62,545 nucleotides of DNA from Streptomyces zaomyceticus (GTDB lineage: Bacteria > Actinomycetota > Actinomycetes > Streptomycetales > Streptomycetaceae). Positions 8,981 through 17,572 of this stretch are shown here, one piece after another. The stretch is from assembly GCF_014656215.1 (NCBI RefSeq), contig NZ_BNBZ01000041.1:1-62545 (forward strand), read 5' to 3'. A program made the translations under genes and the position numbers. Within the stretch, counting starts at the first letter, position 1; each line of letters begins with the position of its first letter. The notes beneath the pieces are model-generated. The model was not told where the DNA came from. It made no database searches and saw only the letters and a list, made by a program, of their open reading frames with translations.

Positions 8981-9403
8981 ATGTCCCAGGCCCTGCTCGT
9001 CGGTCTTGCCCGCACCTCCCGGCCCCACTCGGCGGTGCGTCGATTCCTCGCCCTCGACGCCGTCGTCACCGGGGCCAACGGGATCGCCTACGCCCTCGCC
9101 TCCGGCCCGCTCGGGGAGTTCCTCGGAGTCGACGCGGGGCTGCTGCTCGAACTCGGCGTCCTGCTGGCCGTGTACGCCGCCGGGGTTGCCTGGCTCGCGA
9201 GCCGGCCGCAGCCCCCGGCTCTCGGCGTGAAGCTGGTCGTCGACATCAACGCGCTGTGGGCGGTCCTCAGCATCGTCGCCCTCGTCGCCTGGCTGGAGCC
9301 CACCACCGCCGGACTGGTGTGGACGCCGGTGCAGGCGGCCACCGTCGCCGGCTTCGCCGCACTCCAGTGGGCCGCGCTGCGAGCCGTCGCTGCCGGCCGC
9401 TGA
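8981..9403 (+). CDS. Small four-helix integral membrane protein
   Basis: The 140-residue protein has four predicted hydrophobic segments (roughly residues 23-45, 50-70, 80-103 and 112-135) and short loops. No catalytic motif is visible. The start begins MSQALLVGLART, and GGAGG lies about 9 nt upstream. It resembles unnamed actinobacterial membrane proteins of this size. It precedes the toxin pair by 225 bp, but nothing in the sequence ties it to them; a role as an immunity protein would be speculation. Confidence 0.75.
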   Translation: MSQALLVGLARTSRPHSAVRRFLALDAVVTGANGIAYALASGPLGEFLGVDAGLLLELGVLLAVYAAGVAWLASRPQPPALGVKLVVDINALWAVLSIVALVAWLEPTTAGLVWTPVQAATVAGFAALQWAALRAVAAGR

Positions 9404-9628
9404 ACGCCGGACGCCGAACGACCGGTACCGGCACGGCCGGTCGCCGGACGGCCGGCGGGGACACCAGGGCGGGAGGGGGGCTCGGCGTGGCGTCGGGCTC
9501 CTCGTACCGGGCGGACCGCCGGGCAACGCGATTGCCCTCGTTTCTGCCCCCGCGCCTCTGCCGACGGGTCGGCGGAGGCATTCCCATGGTGCCTGTCTCC
9601 TCACCCGCCCGCCCGAAAGGTACTTCCG

Positions 9629-12460
9629 GTGTTGCACGAACGCGGACCTGGCCAGGACACCGACAGACGTTCACCGACCACCCGGAAGCAGACCCCGACC
9701 GACGAGGCGGCGCTGCTGGCGCTCCAGCGGAGCGCGGGGAACGCCGCCGTACTGCACGTGCTCCAGCGGGCCGGGTACCCCTACGCGGCGGCGCAGGAGC
9801 AGCACCAGCACAACGCGGACTGCGGGCACCGGAGGACCGGGCCGGCCGCCGTGCAGCGGGCTGCCGTCCACGACGTCCTCTCCGGCGGCGGCCGTCCGCT
9901 GGACACGACCCTCCGCGCGGAGATGGAGTCCCGTCTCGGCGCCGACTTCTCCGACGTACGGATCCACGACGACGGCGCCGCCCGTGCCTCCTCCGCCGAG
10001 ATCGGCGCCCGCGCCTACACCTCGGGAAGCCACGTCGTCCTCGGCGCGGGCGGCGGGGACAAGCACACGCTCGCCCATGAACTCACCCATGTCGTCCAGC
10101 AGCGTCAGGGACCGGTCAGCGGCACCGACCACGGGAACGGGCTCCAGGTCTCCGATCCGGGCGACCGCTTCGAACGGGAAGCGGAGGCCAACGCGGTCCG
10201 GGTGATGCGGGGACCGGCCCCGGCGGCGGCAGGGGCGGGCGAAGCCACCGCTCCCGGTTCCCCGGGGGCGGCCGGTGCCGGTGCGTCGGTGCCTGCCCCC
10301 GTCCAGCGCGCGGACAACGGCGGAGAATCCTCCCGTTCCGGGCAGCCGAACAAGGGGAAGGGGCGGCAGACGGAGGAGGACCGGAGAAGGGAGGAAAGGG
10401 AGGAGGAGGAGGAGGAGCTGGAGAGGCTGCGGCAACTCCAGGACGAGCTCAACGCGACACGGACCGGTACCGATGTCGACGAGGACTCGGAGACGGAGGA
10501 GGAAGGGCAGCAGGACGCGTCGAAGACGGCCCTGCTGAGAGGAGCACACGACCTGGTGAAGGGGAAGAGCGGGGTTCGGTCCTACGGATCCGGCTATCTG
10601 GGACGGATCACCGGCGACGTCCGTGCACGGTTCCCCCGGTCCAAGGAGAACGAGCGCTCCTCCCAGACGCTGACCCACCTCTCGCTCGCGATGTACGACG
10701 CCATGGAGGCCGCCCAGGACGAGCGTGCGGATGAGGTCCCGAGGGTGGACAACCGCGAAGTCCAGGGAATGCTGATCAACGGGCGCTTGCTCTTCGCGGC
10801 GAACTTCGACGAGTCCGTCGACGCGATGGACTACGGAGACGCCGCGACGCTGCGCCAGATGCTGGACCGCCGGCAGGGTGAGGAGAGCCGTGATGCCGGT
10901 CTGGATCCCCAGACGGCCTTCGAGAACCGCGAGCGGATCGGCAGGGCCCGCGCCAAGCTGCGGGAGATCGACAAAGGGCGGCGGGGCGGAGCAGGCCAGG
11001 ACCCCACGGCGAACGCGCTGCGCAGGGCCCTGGACACCCCGGTCGTGATCGTCGACTCCACGGACGAGAACCTCCACGAATACCTGACCGCCGACGCGTA
11101 CGCGGGCAGGGCGTTCCTCGTACGCGTCCGCGCCGAGCGGGACAGGTCGAAGAAACCCGCCTCGGTGCACGCGGAACAGAAGCTCCTGCTGCTCCTCCAC
11201 AAGGCCGGGATCCAGCCCCACGAGGCCGGCGGTCCGCTGCTGATCCAGGGCAGATACCGCCCTTGCGTGGGCTGTTCGGCGGCGCTGAGGCACTACGGGA
11301 AGAAGTTCGAGAACCTCGAATACAACCCCCGCCACGGGTTCTACTGGCGCTCCTCGCTGCACAACCTGGCCCGGCACCAGGAGCATGTGCTCAGGGGGCC
11401 GGAGTTCCTGGCGGACATCGACGAGATGACCGGCGACGCGGCGGGCGGCGGGCTCATGAGTACGTCCACGGGCTCGACGACGGCGCTGGACGGCCGGCAC
11501 GAGGCGGACGGCGATCCCGAGATGAGGATCGGGGCGAAGAACGCGGAGAAGCGGGGCTGGGTGACCGCCTCCGACTCCGAGGTCGACCCCGCCACCGGCA
11601 GGAGCAGGAAGCGCGAACGGAAACCGTTCGATCCGACACAGGCGACCCGCGGAGTCGGCGAGGGCAAGGAAGACGGCATCGCCAAGCGTTACGCCACCAA
11701 GCAGGACATAGAGGATCTCAGGGCGGCCGCGAGGACCCGGGACAGGAGGACGCAGAAGGAGGTCTACGAACGGTTCGCCTCGGTCGGCGGAGCGTTGGGC
11801 TTCCCGCTCAACCACACGGAGATCGGCGAGATCGTCGGAGTCTCCGGCGGTCACATCGGTCGCATCATCAGCGGACGGACCGGACATGAGCGCCGCGACG
11901 CGCAGGTTCCCGAGGACCAGAGGCGGAAGCGGAAGCTGTACTCCGCCGAGTCCGCCGCTCCCGGAACGGGCAAGAGGACGAGGCGGACGGGCAGGAAGCG
12001 TGCCACTCTCGCGCGAGAGGAAAGCCAGCCCCTCGTCCGGGAGATGGCGGCCATGACGATCGACGAGAGGCCCCTGTCTCGGGCCGAGGGCGTCCTGAGG
12101 TTGCTGCCCCTCCTCCTCGGCGGCGACGAGGGCTTCAGGAACTTCATGGAAACCTGGGACACCATCGCCCTGGAGGAGACGGCCGAGGACAGGAGGACGG
12201 CCGGCTCCGTGCGGCAGATCCTGGAAACCCTCTCGGACGAGGAGTTCGAGGAGCTGACCCGCCTTCTGGAGGCGGAGGCCGGAACGATCGGCGAGCTCGC
12301 GGGCACCTTCCACCGCGAACTGTTCCGCCGCACCTGGCGACCGGACCCCACGCCCGAACCGACGTCCGAGGACGAGCTGAGCAGCGACGGCAGTACGGCC
12401 ATGGGGGACTACAGGGGGTACGAGTCCGACGTCGAGGAAGAGGACTACACGAGTGCGTGA
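9629..12460 (+). CDS. eCIS-core (DUF4157) polymorphic toxin with deaminase-like domain and HTH-like segment
   Basis: The 943-residue protein starts with GTG at 9629, 8 nt after AAAGG. Residues about 85-160 form the DUF4157/eCIS core with the HEXXH motif AHELTH (H150-H154). An acidic coiled-coil-like linker spans about 248-295. Residues 514-549 carry HAE (514-516) and PCVGC (C546, C549), the zinc-ligand pattern of cytidine-deaminase-fold enzymes, followed by an HG-F-W block. At 726-752, LNHTEIGEIVGVSGGHIGR resembles a helix-turn-helix. Proteins with this core are known cargo of contractile injection systems and related toxin systems. Deaminase activity and DNA binding are inferences; no eCIS structural gene is in the window and no immunity gene is obvious next door. 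Confidence 0.8.
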   Translation: MLHERGPGQDTDRRSPTTRKQTPTDEAALLALQRSAGNAAVLHVLQRAGYPYAAAQEQHQHNADCGHRRTGPAAVQRAAVHDVLSGGGRPLDTTLRAEMESRLGADFSDVRIHDDGAARASSAEIGARAYTSGSHVVLGAGGGDKHTLAHELTHVVQQRQGPVSGTDHGNGLQVSDPGDRFEREAEANAVRVMRGPAPAAAGAGEATAPGSPGAAGAGASVPAPVQRADNGGESSRSGQPNKGKGRQTEEDRRREEREEEEEELERLRQLQDELNATRTGTDVDEDSETEEEGQQDASKTALLRGAHDLVKGKSGVRSYGSGYLGRITGDVRARFPRSKENERSSQTLTHLSLAMYDAMEAAQDERADEVPRVDNREVQGMLINGRLLFAANFDESVDAMDYGDAATLRQMLDRRQGEESRDAGLDPQTAFENRERIGRARAKLREIDKGRRGGAGQDPTANALRRALDTPVVIVDSTDENLHEYLTADAYAGRAFLVRVRAERDRSKKPASVHAEQKLLLLLHKAGIQPHEAGGPLLIQGRYRPCVGCSAALRHYGKKFENLEYNPRHGFYWRSSLHNLARHQEHVLRGPEFLADIDEMTGDAAGGGLMSTSTGSTTALDGRHEADGDPEMRIGAKNAEKRGWVTASDSEVDPATGRSRKRERKPFDPTQATRGVGEGKEDGIAKRYATKQDIEDLRAAARTRDRRTQKEVYERFASVGGALGFPLNHTEIGEIVGVSGGHIGRIISGRTGHERRDAQVPEDQRRKRKLYSAESAAPGTGKRTRRTGRKRATLAREESQPLVREMAAMTIDERPLSRAEGVLRLLPLLLGGDEGFRNFMETWDTIALEETAEDRRTAGSVRQILETLSDEEFEELTRLLEAEAGTIGELAGTFHRELFRRTWRPDPTPEPTSEDELSSDGSTAMGDYRGYESDVEEEDYTSA

Positions 12461-12579
12461 CGCGGACCGCCGGGGCGCCGGGAGGGCAGCGTTCTCTGCC
12501 CTCGCGGCTCTGGCTCCGGGCCGGAGGCGCCGGGTACACAGGGAAGGCTCGCTCCGCCCCGACCGGAAGGCCCCCCGAG

Positions 12580-14385
12580 ATGCGTCCACGCGACTCCGAT
12601 TCCGCCCGCAACAGCGCCGCGGCCGATCGGTCGGTTCCCCGGGGCCCCTCCGCCCCGTCGCGGAAGGCCCCCGACGACACCCCGCAGACGCTGGCCCACC
12701 TCCAGCGGACGGCGGGGAACGCGGCGGTGGTCCAACTGCTCCGGCAGAGCGGCCACCTCGGGAACGAGGAAAGGCACCAGCACGGCGCGGGCTGCGGACA
12801 CGACCACGGCGGACCGCCCGCGGTGCAGCGGTCCGCCGTGCACGGAGTGCTCCGGACCTCCGGCCGGCCCCTCGACGACGGGACCCGTACGGATATGGAG
12901 TCCCGGTTCGGAGGGGCGGACTTCTCCGACGTACGGGTCCACGACGACGGCGCCGCCCGCGCCTCCGCCGCCGAGATCGGCGCCCGCGCCTACACCTCGG
13001 GAAGCCACATCGTGCTCGGCGGCGACGGGGGCGACCGGCACACCCTGGCCCATGAGCTGACCCACGTCGTCCAGCAGCGTCAGGGACCGGTCAGCGGCAC
13101 CGACCACGGGAACGGGCTCCAGGTCTCCGACCCGTCCGACCGCTTCGAACGGGAGGCGGAGGCGAACGCCACGCGCGTCCTGTCGGGCAGCGCCCCGGTC
13201 CACGAGACGGTCGGGGCGACGGCCCCCGTCCACGGCTCGGACGCTCCGTCCGTGCAGCGGACGGAGCGGAGCGACAACCCGCACGCCAAGGGCACCGCGC
13301 ACGAGGGCTGGCCGACGACCGCCCACCACGTCGTGGGCCACTCCCAGGTGATCAAGGCCCTGGATTCCGTCGCCGCGCATCACCGGGAGATGCTGCTGCG
13401 CCAGGCCGTCCCCGCGGTGATCACCGACGACATGCTGAACAACCTGGCGATCAAGATCCCGGACCACAGCAACCGGGGCGATTTCAGGAAGCGCCTCCGT
13501 ACCGCACTGGTCAAGACGGGCCGAAGCGCCGAGGCCGGGTTCCCGGAGATCGACTTCGACGCGACCCGCCGCGCCTTCTACGAATGGCAGGGCGGAAACC
13601 AGTTCGTCGGACCCAACACCAGCATGCGGGCGGAACCGACCGACAACGGTGACGACACGGACTACGACGGCCTGCGCATCTCCCCGCTCCCGGAGGCCGA
13701 TTTCCATCGGCTCGCGGGGCTGGGGGACAAACTGAAGGACGCGAACAGAGCCGGCGACAAGGACGCCCAGTACCAGCTCATGAGGGACATCCTGAGCATC
13801 ACCGCGAACGTCACCCCGAATCCGTTCGACGGCAGCCTCTGGACCGAGGTGGGCGACGCGGAGGAGGTGGACAGGCTGGCGCGGGTCCTGAACCGGAGCC
13901 ACATGCGGAAGTACACCTACTTCAAGCTCACCAGGCAGCAGTTGGACGAGGTGTGGTTCGAAGGCATCACGCGGAACCCGAAGGGGAGCGGTTTCCTCTA
14001 CAGCGGGGAACCGCTGGAGTCCCCGTTCGAAAAGGATTCGTTCCTCTATCTCAAGAGCGACGACAAGCAGAAGACACCCGTCTCGGACGTCCCGCTCCTG
14101 GACGTCGTGTCCGGTGTGAAGGAGGGCGACGGGTTCACCGAGTTCGACCTGCCCCCCGGCGGCGCGATCAACGGCAACCTCCTCAGCATCCCCGGCTTCA
14201 GCGACAAGATCTTCCTCCAGGGGATGGAGACGGTGCCGCCCGGGCGATGCCGGATCAAGACCCCCACGAAGCCCAAGCTGCTCACACCCAGCATCAAGGG
14301 AATGGAGCTCTCCGAATACTGCCGGATGGCCGGAGTCCCGGTCTCCACCTTCCTGCCCAAGGCCCTGGTGGACGCCAACAGCTGA
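12580..14385 (+). CDS. eCIS-core (DUF4157) polymorphic toxin with nuclease-like His motif
   Basis: A 601-residue paralogue of the preceding gene. The DUF4157 core (about 93-170, HEXXH at H158-H162) and the following block VQQRQGPVSGTDHGNGLQ are almost identical to it, but the rest differs. After a short linker, AHHVVGHS (248-254) and EWQGGNQFVGPN (335-346) recall the AHH...W-x-G-N-x-GP pattern of HNH-like toxin nucleases; that assignment is tentative. The C-terminal 250 residues are unrecognised. The ATG at 12580 follows GGAAGG; a GTG overlapping the previous stop would add 41 Arg/Gly-rich residues and is less likely. The 119-bp gap resembles the region upstream of the first toxin gene, which fits tandem duplication. 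Confidence 0.75.
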   Translation: MRPRDSDSARNSAAADRSVPRGPSAPSRKAPDDTPQTLAHLQRTAGNAAVVQLLRQSGHLGNEERHQHGAGCGHDHGGPPAVQRSAVHGVLRTSGRPLDDGTRTDMESRFGGADFSDVRVHDDGAARASAAEIGARAYTSGSHIVLGGDGGDRHTLAHELTHVVQQRQGPVSGTDHGNGLQVSDPSDRFEREAEANATRVLSGSAPVHETVGATAPVHGSDAPSVQRTERSDNPHAKGTAHEGWPTTAHHVVGHSQVIKALDSVAAHHREMLLRQAVPAVITDDMLNNLAIKIPDHSNRGDFRKRLRTALVKTGRSAEAGFPEIDFDATRRAFYEWQGGNQFVGPNTSMRAEPTDNGDDTDYDGLRISPLPEADFHRLAGLGDKLKDANRAGDKDAQYQLMRDILSITANVTPNPFDGSLWTEVGDAEEVDRLARVLNRSHMRKYTYFKLTRQQLDEVWFEGITRNPKGSGFLYSGEPLESPFEKDSFLYLKSDDKQKTPVSDVPLLDVVSGVKEGDGFTEFDLPPGGAINGNLLSIPGFSDKIFLQGMETVPPGRCRIKTPTKPKLLTPSIKGMELSEYCRMAGVPVSTFLPKALVDANS

Positions 14386-14435
14386 GTGCCCTCCGCCGTT
14401 CCATGGCGGGTCAGGAAAGATCCGGAAGAGACGGC

Positions 14436-15263
14436 CTAGTCGTCGAACGGCGGAAGCGACTGCAGGTACGCGACCGTCGCCGGGTCGGCCGGGAGGAACG
14501 TCTCGATGGCCAGCTCGGCGACCGTCACGTCCAGCGGGGTGTTGAACGTCGAGATCGACGACACGAAGGACAGCACCTGCCCGCCGTGCTCGATCCGCAG
14601 CGGCAGGGCGAAGTACGGGTACACCTCCTCCGGCCCCGGTGCCTCGGGCGCGCCCTCGGCGTCCGAGCCCGGCGGCAGGGGGTACGCCGTCACCTCCGCG
14701 TAGAGCGCGCGCAACGACTCCGAACGGGCCAGGCCGATCTGACGTTCCATCTGGTGCAGCAGATGCCCCCGCCACTCCCGCAGGTTCCGGATCCGCGGCG
14801 CCAGCCCCTCCGGGTGCAGGGTGATCCGCATCGCGTTCAGCGGCGGGGCCAGCAGATGCTCGGGAAGGCCGTCGAGCAGCAGCCCGATGGCCCGGTTGGC
14901 CGCCACCACCGTGTACGAGCCGTCCACCACGAGCGCCGGAAACGGCTCGTACCCCTGCAGCAGACGCCCGATGCCCTCCCGCAGGGTCTCCAGGCGCGGG
15001 GCGTCGAGCGGCGATTCCGCGTACCGGGGCGCGTATCCCGCGGCGAGCAGCAGCGCGTTCCGCTCCCGGACCGGCACCTCCAGGTGCTCGGCGAGCTTCA
15101 GGACCATCTCCTCGCTCGGCCGGGACCGGCCCGTCTCCACGAACGAGATGTGCCGCGCCGAGGAGTCGGCGCGCAGTGCCAGTTCCAGCTGGCTCAGCCG
15201 CCGCTGCTCCCGCCAACCGCGCAGCAGCGGCCCTACCCCCGTGTCGCTCACGACCGTTGTCAT
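14436..15263 (-). CDS. XRE-family regulator with MmyB-like ligand domain
   Basis: A 275-residue regulator. An N-terminal Cro/C1 helix-turn-helix (about 10-65: LLRGWREQRRLSQLELA... ISFVETGRSRPS) is followed by a MmyB-like PAS-type domain with ALVVDGSYTVVAANRA and a C-terminal TFNTPLDVTVAELAIETFLPAD block. This architecture is common in Streptomyces, and in studied members the second domain binds fatty acid-like ligands. The start at 15263 lacks a good ribosome site and may be leaderless. It is divergent from the pterin dehydratase gene with 91 bp between starts, so it may control that promoter or its own. Confidence 0.87.
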   Translation of the reverse strand: MTTVVSDTGVGPLLRGWREQRRLSQLELALRADSSARHISFVETGRSRPSEEMVLKLAEHLEVPVRERNALLLAAGYAPRYAESPLDAPRLETLREGIGRLLQGYEPFPALVVDGSYTVVAANRAIGLLLDGLPEHLLAPPLNAMRITLHPEGLAPRIRNLREWRGHLLHQMERQIGLARSESLRALYAEVTAYPLPPGSDAEGAPEAPGPEEVYPYFALPLRIEHGGQVLSFVSSISTFNTPLDVTVAELAIETFLPADPATVAYLQSLPPFDD

Positions 15264-15354
15264 GGCCAGACGGTATCCCAGAGGTGGGACCCGGGTACGT
15301 TCCCCCGGGGACCCCTGTCCGTCACCCGCGCCACCCGACCGGAGGGAGCACCGC

Positions 15355-15660
15355 GTGTCCACACAGCCGCTGTCGCAGAAGGAGATCGAGGACCGTCTGC
15401 GGGAGCTCCCCGGATGGTCCGTCGGAGACGACCGTCTCCGCCGCGAGTACCGGCTCGGCGACCACTTCGCGGCGACCGCGCTCGTCGTCCATGTGGCCCG
15501 GATCCAGCAGGAGCTCGACCACCACTCGGATCTGACCCTCGGTTACAACACCGTCGCCCTGTCCGTGAACACCCACTCCGCCGGTGGCACCGTCACCGAG
15601 AAGGACTTCGAACTCGCCGAGCGCGTCGAGGGGATCGCCCCGGGGCACGGCGCCCACTGA
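15355..15660 (+). CDS. phhB: 4a-hydroxytetrahydrobiopterin dehydratase
   Basis: The 101-residue protein has the length and motif set of pterin-4a-carbinolamine dehydratase: ELPGWS near residue 18, HVARIQQELDHHSDLTLGYNTV in the middle, and THSAGGTVTEKDFELA near the end. The paired histidines and the AGG-T-KD block belong to the family's active site. The enzyme dehydrates the carbinolamine made by pterin-dependent hydroxylases. The GTG start at 15355 has GGAGGGA 7 nt upstream. No pterin-dependent hydroxylase lies nearby, so its physiological partner is not shown here. Confidence 0.92.
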   Translation: MSTQPLSQKEIEDRLRELPGWSVGDDRLRREYRLGDHFAATALVVHVARIQQELDHHSDLTLGYNTVALSVNTHSAGGTVTEKDFELAERVEGIAPGHGAH

Positions 15661-15701
15661 CCCATTCGGCTCCCTCCGCGACTCCTCGTACGATCATCGG
15701 C

Positions 15702-16448
15702 ATGGCGAAGACCGTGCTCGACTACGAGGCCGAGGCAGCGCACTACGACCGGACCCGGGGCGGGGTGCCCCGGGCCTCCGCGGCGGCCGAGGCCGTACTG
15801 CGGCTCGTGCCACCCGGCGCCCGGACGCTGCTCGATCTGGCCTGCGGCACCGGGCTCGTCACCGGACGTCTCACCCGGCCCGGACTCCGGGTGTACGGGG
15901 CCGACGCCGCGCACGCCATGCTGCGGGTCGCCGACGGACGCGTCCCCGGCCGGGTCGTCCGCGCCGACGCCCGACGGCTGCCGCTGCCCGACGCCTCCCT
16001 CGACGCGGTCGGAGCGATCTGGCTCCTGCACCTCGTGCCCTTCGCGGCGGAGATCGTCGCCGAGGCGGCCCGTGTCCTGCGACCCGGCGGCGTCCTGATC
16101 GCCACCGTCGACAAGGACGCGGCCCACGACGTCGGCAGCGACATCGACGAGATCCTCCGCCCGTACCGTTCCGCCGCCGCGGCCTCCGACCGCGCGGACC
16201 TGATCACCCGGCACGCCGCCGCCCACGGACTCGAACCCGCCCCCGGCACCCACTTCACGGGACACGGCCAGGGAGCCACCCCGCGCGACACCCAACGGAA
16301 ACTGCGCGCCGGGTACTTCGCCTCGTGGCTCCCCGGCGACCCGACGGCCGTCGAGTCGCTCGCCGGCGCCCTCGCCGGCCTCCCGGACCAGGACCGTCCC
16401 CGCGACGACCCCCGCTACCGGCTCGCCTGCTTCGTCCGCAGGGGCTGA
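15702..16448 (+). CDS. Class I SAM-dependent methyltransferase
   Basis: A 248-residue Rossmann-fold methyltransferase. LLDLACGTGLVTGRL is motif I, VYGADAAHAML the acidic ribose-binding strand, RADARRLPLPDASLDAVGAIWLLHL the next motifs, and ARVLRPGGVLIATVDK the post-motif. The substrate is unknown. The ATG at 15702 is probably leaderless: TACGAT at 15689-15694 lies 7 nt upstream, TTCGGC sits 18 bp further back, and there is no purine-rich ribosome site. It faces the NAD(P)-binding oxidoreductase gene. Confidence 0.88.
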   Translation: MAKTVLDYEAEAAHYDRTRGGVPRASAAAEAVLRLVPPGARTLLDLACGTGLVTGRLTRPGLRVYGADAAHAMLRVADGRVPGRVVRADARRLPLPDASLDAVGAIWLLHLVPFAAEIVAEAARVLRPGGVLIATVDKDAAHDVGSDIDEILRPYRSAAAASDRADLITRHAAAHGLEPAPGTHFTGHGQGATPRDTQRKLRAGYFASWLPGDPTAVESLAGALAGLPDQDRPRDDPRYRLACFVRRG

Positions 16449-16463
16449 GCGCGCCGAGACACC

Positions 16464-16564
16464 GTCCTCGGCCCCTTCCGGTCGCCCGGACCCCGCCCTA
16501 CGACACCCCCTGGGGCCCCGGCGCACGCCGAGGTCCTGTCCTCAGGCCCTTCCGGTCGCCCAGG
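16464..16564. repeat. 27-bp direct repeat spanning the 3' end of the oxidoreductase gene
   Basis: A segment at 16464-16490 is repeated at 16538-16564 with a few mismatches (shared core CCCTTCCGGTCGCCC). The second copy encodes the last codons of the minus-strand oxidoreductase, so the first looks like a duplicated gene tail in the convergent gap. No regulatory function is evident. Confidence 0.7.
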
Positions 16565-17477
16565 TCGCGTCCGCGAACGCGGTGAAGGAGCGCGGCTCCC
16601 GCCCCAGGACCCGCTTGACCCCGTCCGTCGCCGAGGCGTTGTGACCGTCGAGAAGCGTCGTGAACAGGGACGCCAGCCAGGCCGCCTCCGGGGCCGGCAG
16701 TCCGAAGCCGGTGAGGAGCTCGGCGTAGTCCGCCTCCGACACCGCCCGGTAGACCACCGGACGGCCCGAGGCCCGCGCGATGTCCGCCGCCACCTCGGCG
16801 AAGCCCACCGGCCGAGGCCCCGTCAGCTCGTGCACCCGCCCCGCGTGACCGTCCGCCGTCAGCGTCTCGACGACGACGTCCGCGATGTCGTCCACATCGA
16901 CGAACGGCTCCGCCGTGTCACCCGCCGGGAAGACGACCGCGCCCTCGGCGACCCCCTCCGCCAGGAGCCCCTCCGAGAAGTTCTGCGCGAAGAACGCGGC
17001 CCGTACGACCGTCAGTTCCACTCCTCCGGCCGCCGCCCGCAGGGCCTCCTCCGCCACGACGGCCTCGGGCTCCCCGCGCCCGGACAGCAGCGTCAGCCGC
17101 CGTACCCCGCTCGAAGCGGCCAGCCGGCCGAAGGTCCGCATCGCCTCGGCCGCGCCGGGGGCGGCGAGGTCCGGGTAGTAGGCCAGGTACGCGGCGTCCG
17201 CGCCCCGCAGCGCCGGGGCCCAGGTCTCCGGGGCCTCCCAGTCGAAGGGGGTCGCACCGCTGCGGGACCCGGCGCGGACCGTCACCCCGCGCGCCGCCAG
17301 CCGCTCGGCCACGCGCCGCCCGGTCTTGCCGGTGGCGCTCGTCACCAGGACGGTCGCCGGGCTCCGCCGGGCCGCCGCGTTCCGCGCGCCGGCGCTGTCG
17401 TTCGTCCGCCGCTCGTCCGCCTGCCGGTCGTTCGTCCGCGTGTTGTCCGTCTGCGAGTTGTTCGTCTGCGTCGTCAT
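16542..17477 (-). CDS. NmrA-like NAD(P)-binding oxidoreductase
   Basis: The 311-residue protein has the glycine-rich NAD(P) motif VLVTSATGKTGRRVAERL (about 43-60), an extended-SDR/NmrA layout, the central block FVDVDDIADVVVETL and HELTGPRPVGFAEVAADIA. These are typical of the NAD(P)H-binding 'azoreductase-like' family; no canonical YxxxK is evident. The first 35 residues are a polar Thr/Asn/Arg/Asp-rich repeat-like tail absent from most relatives; a later start near residue 40 is possible. It is divergent from an AraC gene whose control region holds direct repeats, suggesting it is that regulator's target. Confidence 0.82.
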   Translation of the reverse strand: MTTQTNNSQTDNTRTNDRQADERRTNDSAGARNAAARRSPATVLVTSATGKTGRRVAERLAARGVTVRAGSRSGATPFDWEAPETWAPALRGADAAYLAYYPDLAAPGAAEAMRTFGRLAASSGVRRLTLLSGRGEPEAVVAEEALRAAAGGVELTVVRAAFFAQNFSEGLLAEGVAEGAVVFPAGDTAEPFVDVDDIADVVVETLTADGHAGRVHELTGPRPVGFAEVAADIARASGRPVVYRAVSEADYAELLTGFGLPAPEAAWLASLFTTLLDGHNASATDGVKRVLGREPRSFTAFADATWATGRA

Positions 17478-17549
17478 GTCTCAAGACTCCCGCCCACGGC
17501 GTCCGCCGCCCATGTTCCGCAGTCTCACGTCCCTGTGCGTCCGTCTCAC
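17478..17549. promoter_or_regulatory. Three GTCTCA(C/A) direct repeats between the oxidoreductase and AraC genes
   Basis: GTCTCAA at 17478-17484 and GTCTCAC at 17522-17528 and 17543-17549 lie in the 95-bp divergent gap. The last two are 21 bp apart, two helical turns, and the first is 44 bp from the second. Face-aligned direct repeats are the usual binding layout of AraC-family regulators. Confidence 0.5.
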
Positions 17550-17572
17550 CCGGCGGCCTACCCTTGCGACTC

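Noticed and set aside
12457..12579. GTG at 12457 overlapping the first toxin stop as start of the second toxin
   Set aside because: Would add 41 Arg/Gly-rich residues; the ATG at 12580 has GGAAGG upstream and gives a start like that of the paralogue.
9671..12589. Long minus-strand frame opposite the first toxin
   Set aside because: Antisense shadow; the plus-strand frame contains HEXXH and zinc motifs and a proper start.
9629..14385. Full contractile injection system
   Set aside because: Only two effector-like proteins are present; no sheath, tube, baseplate or ATPase gene is in the window.
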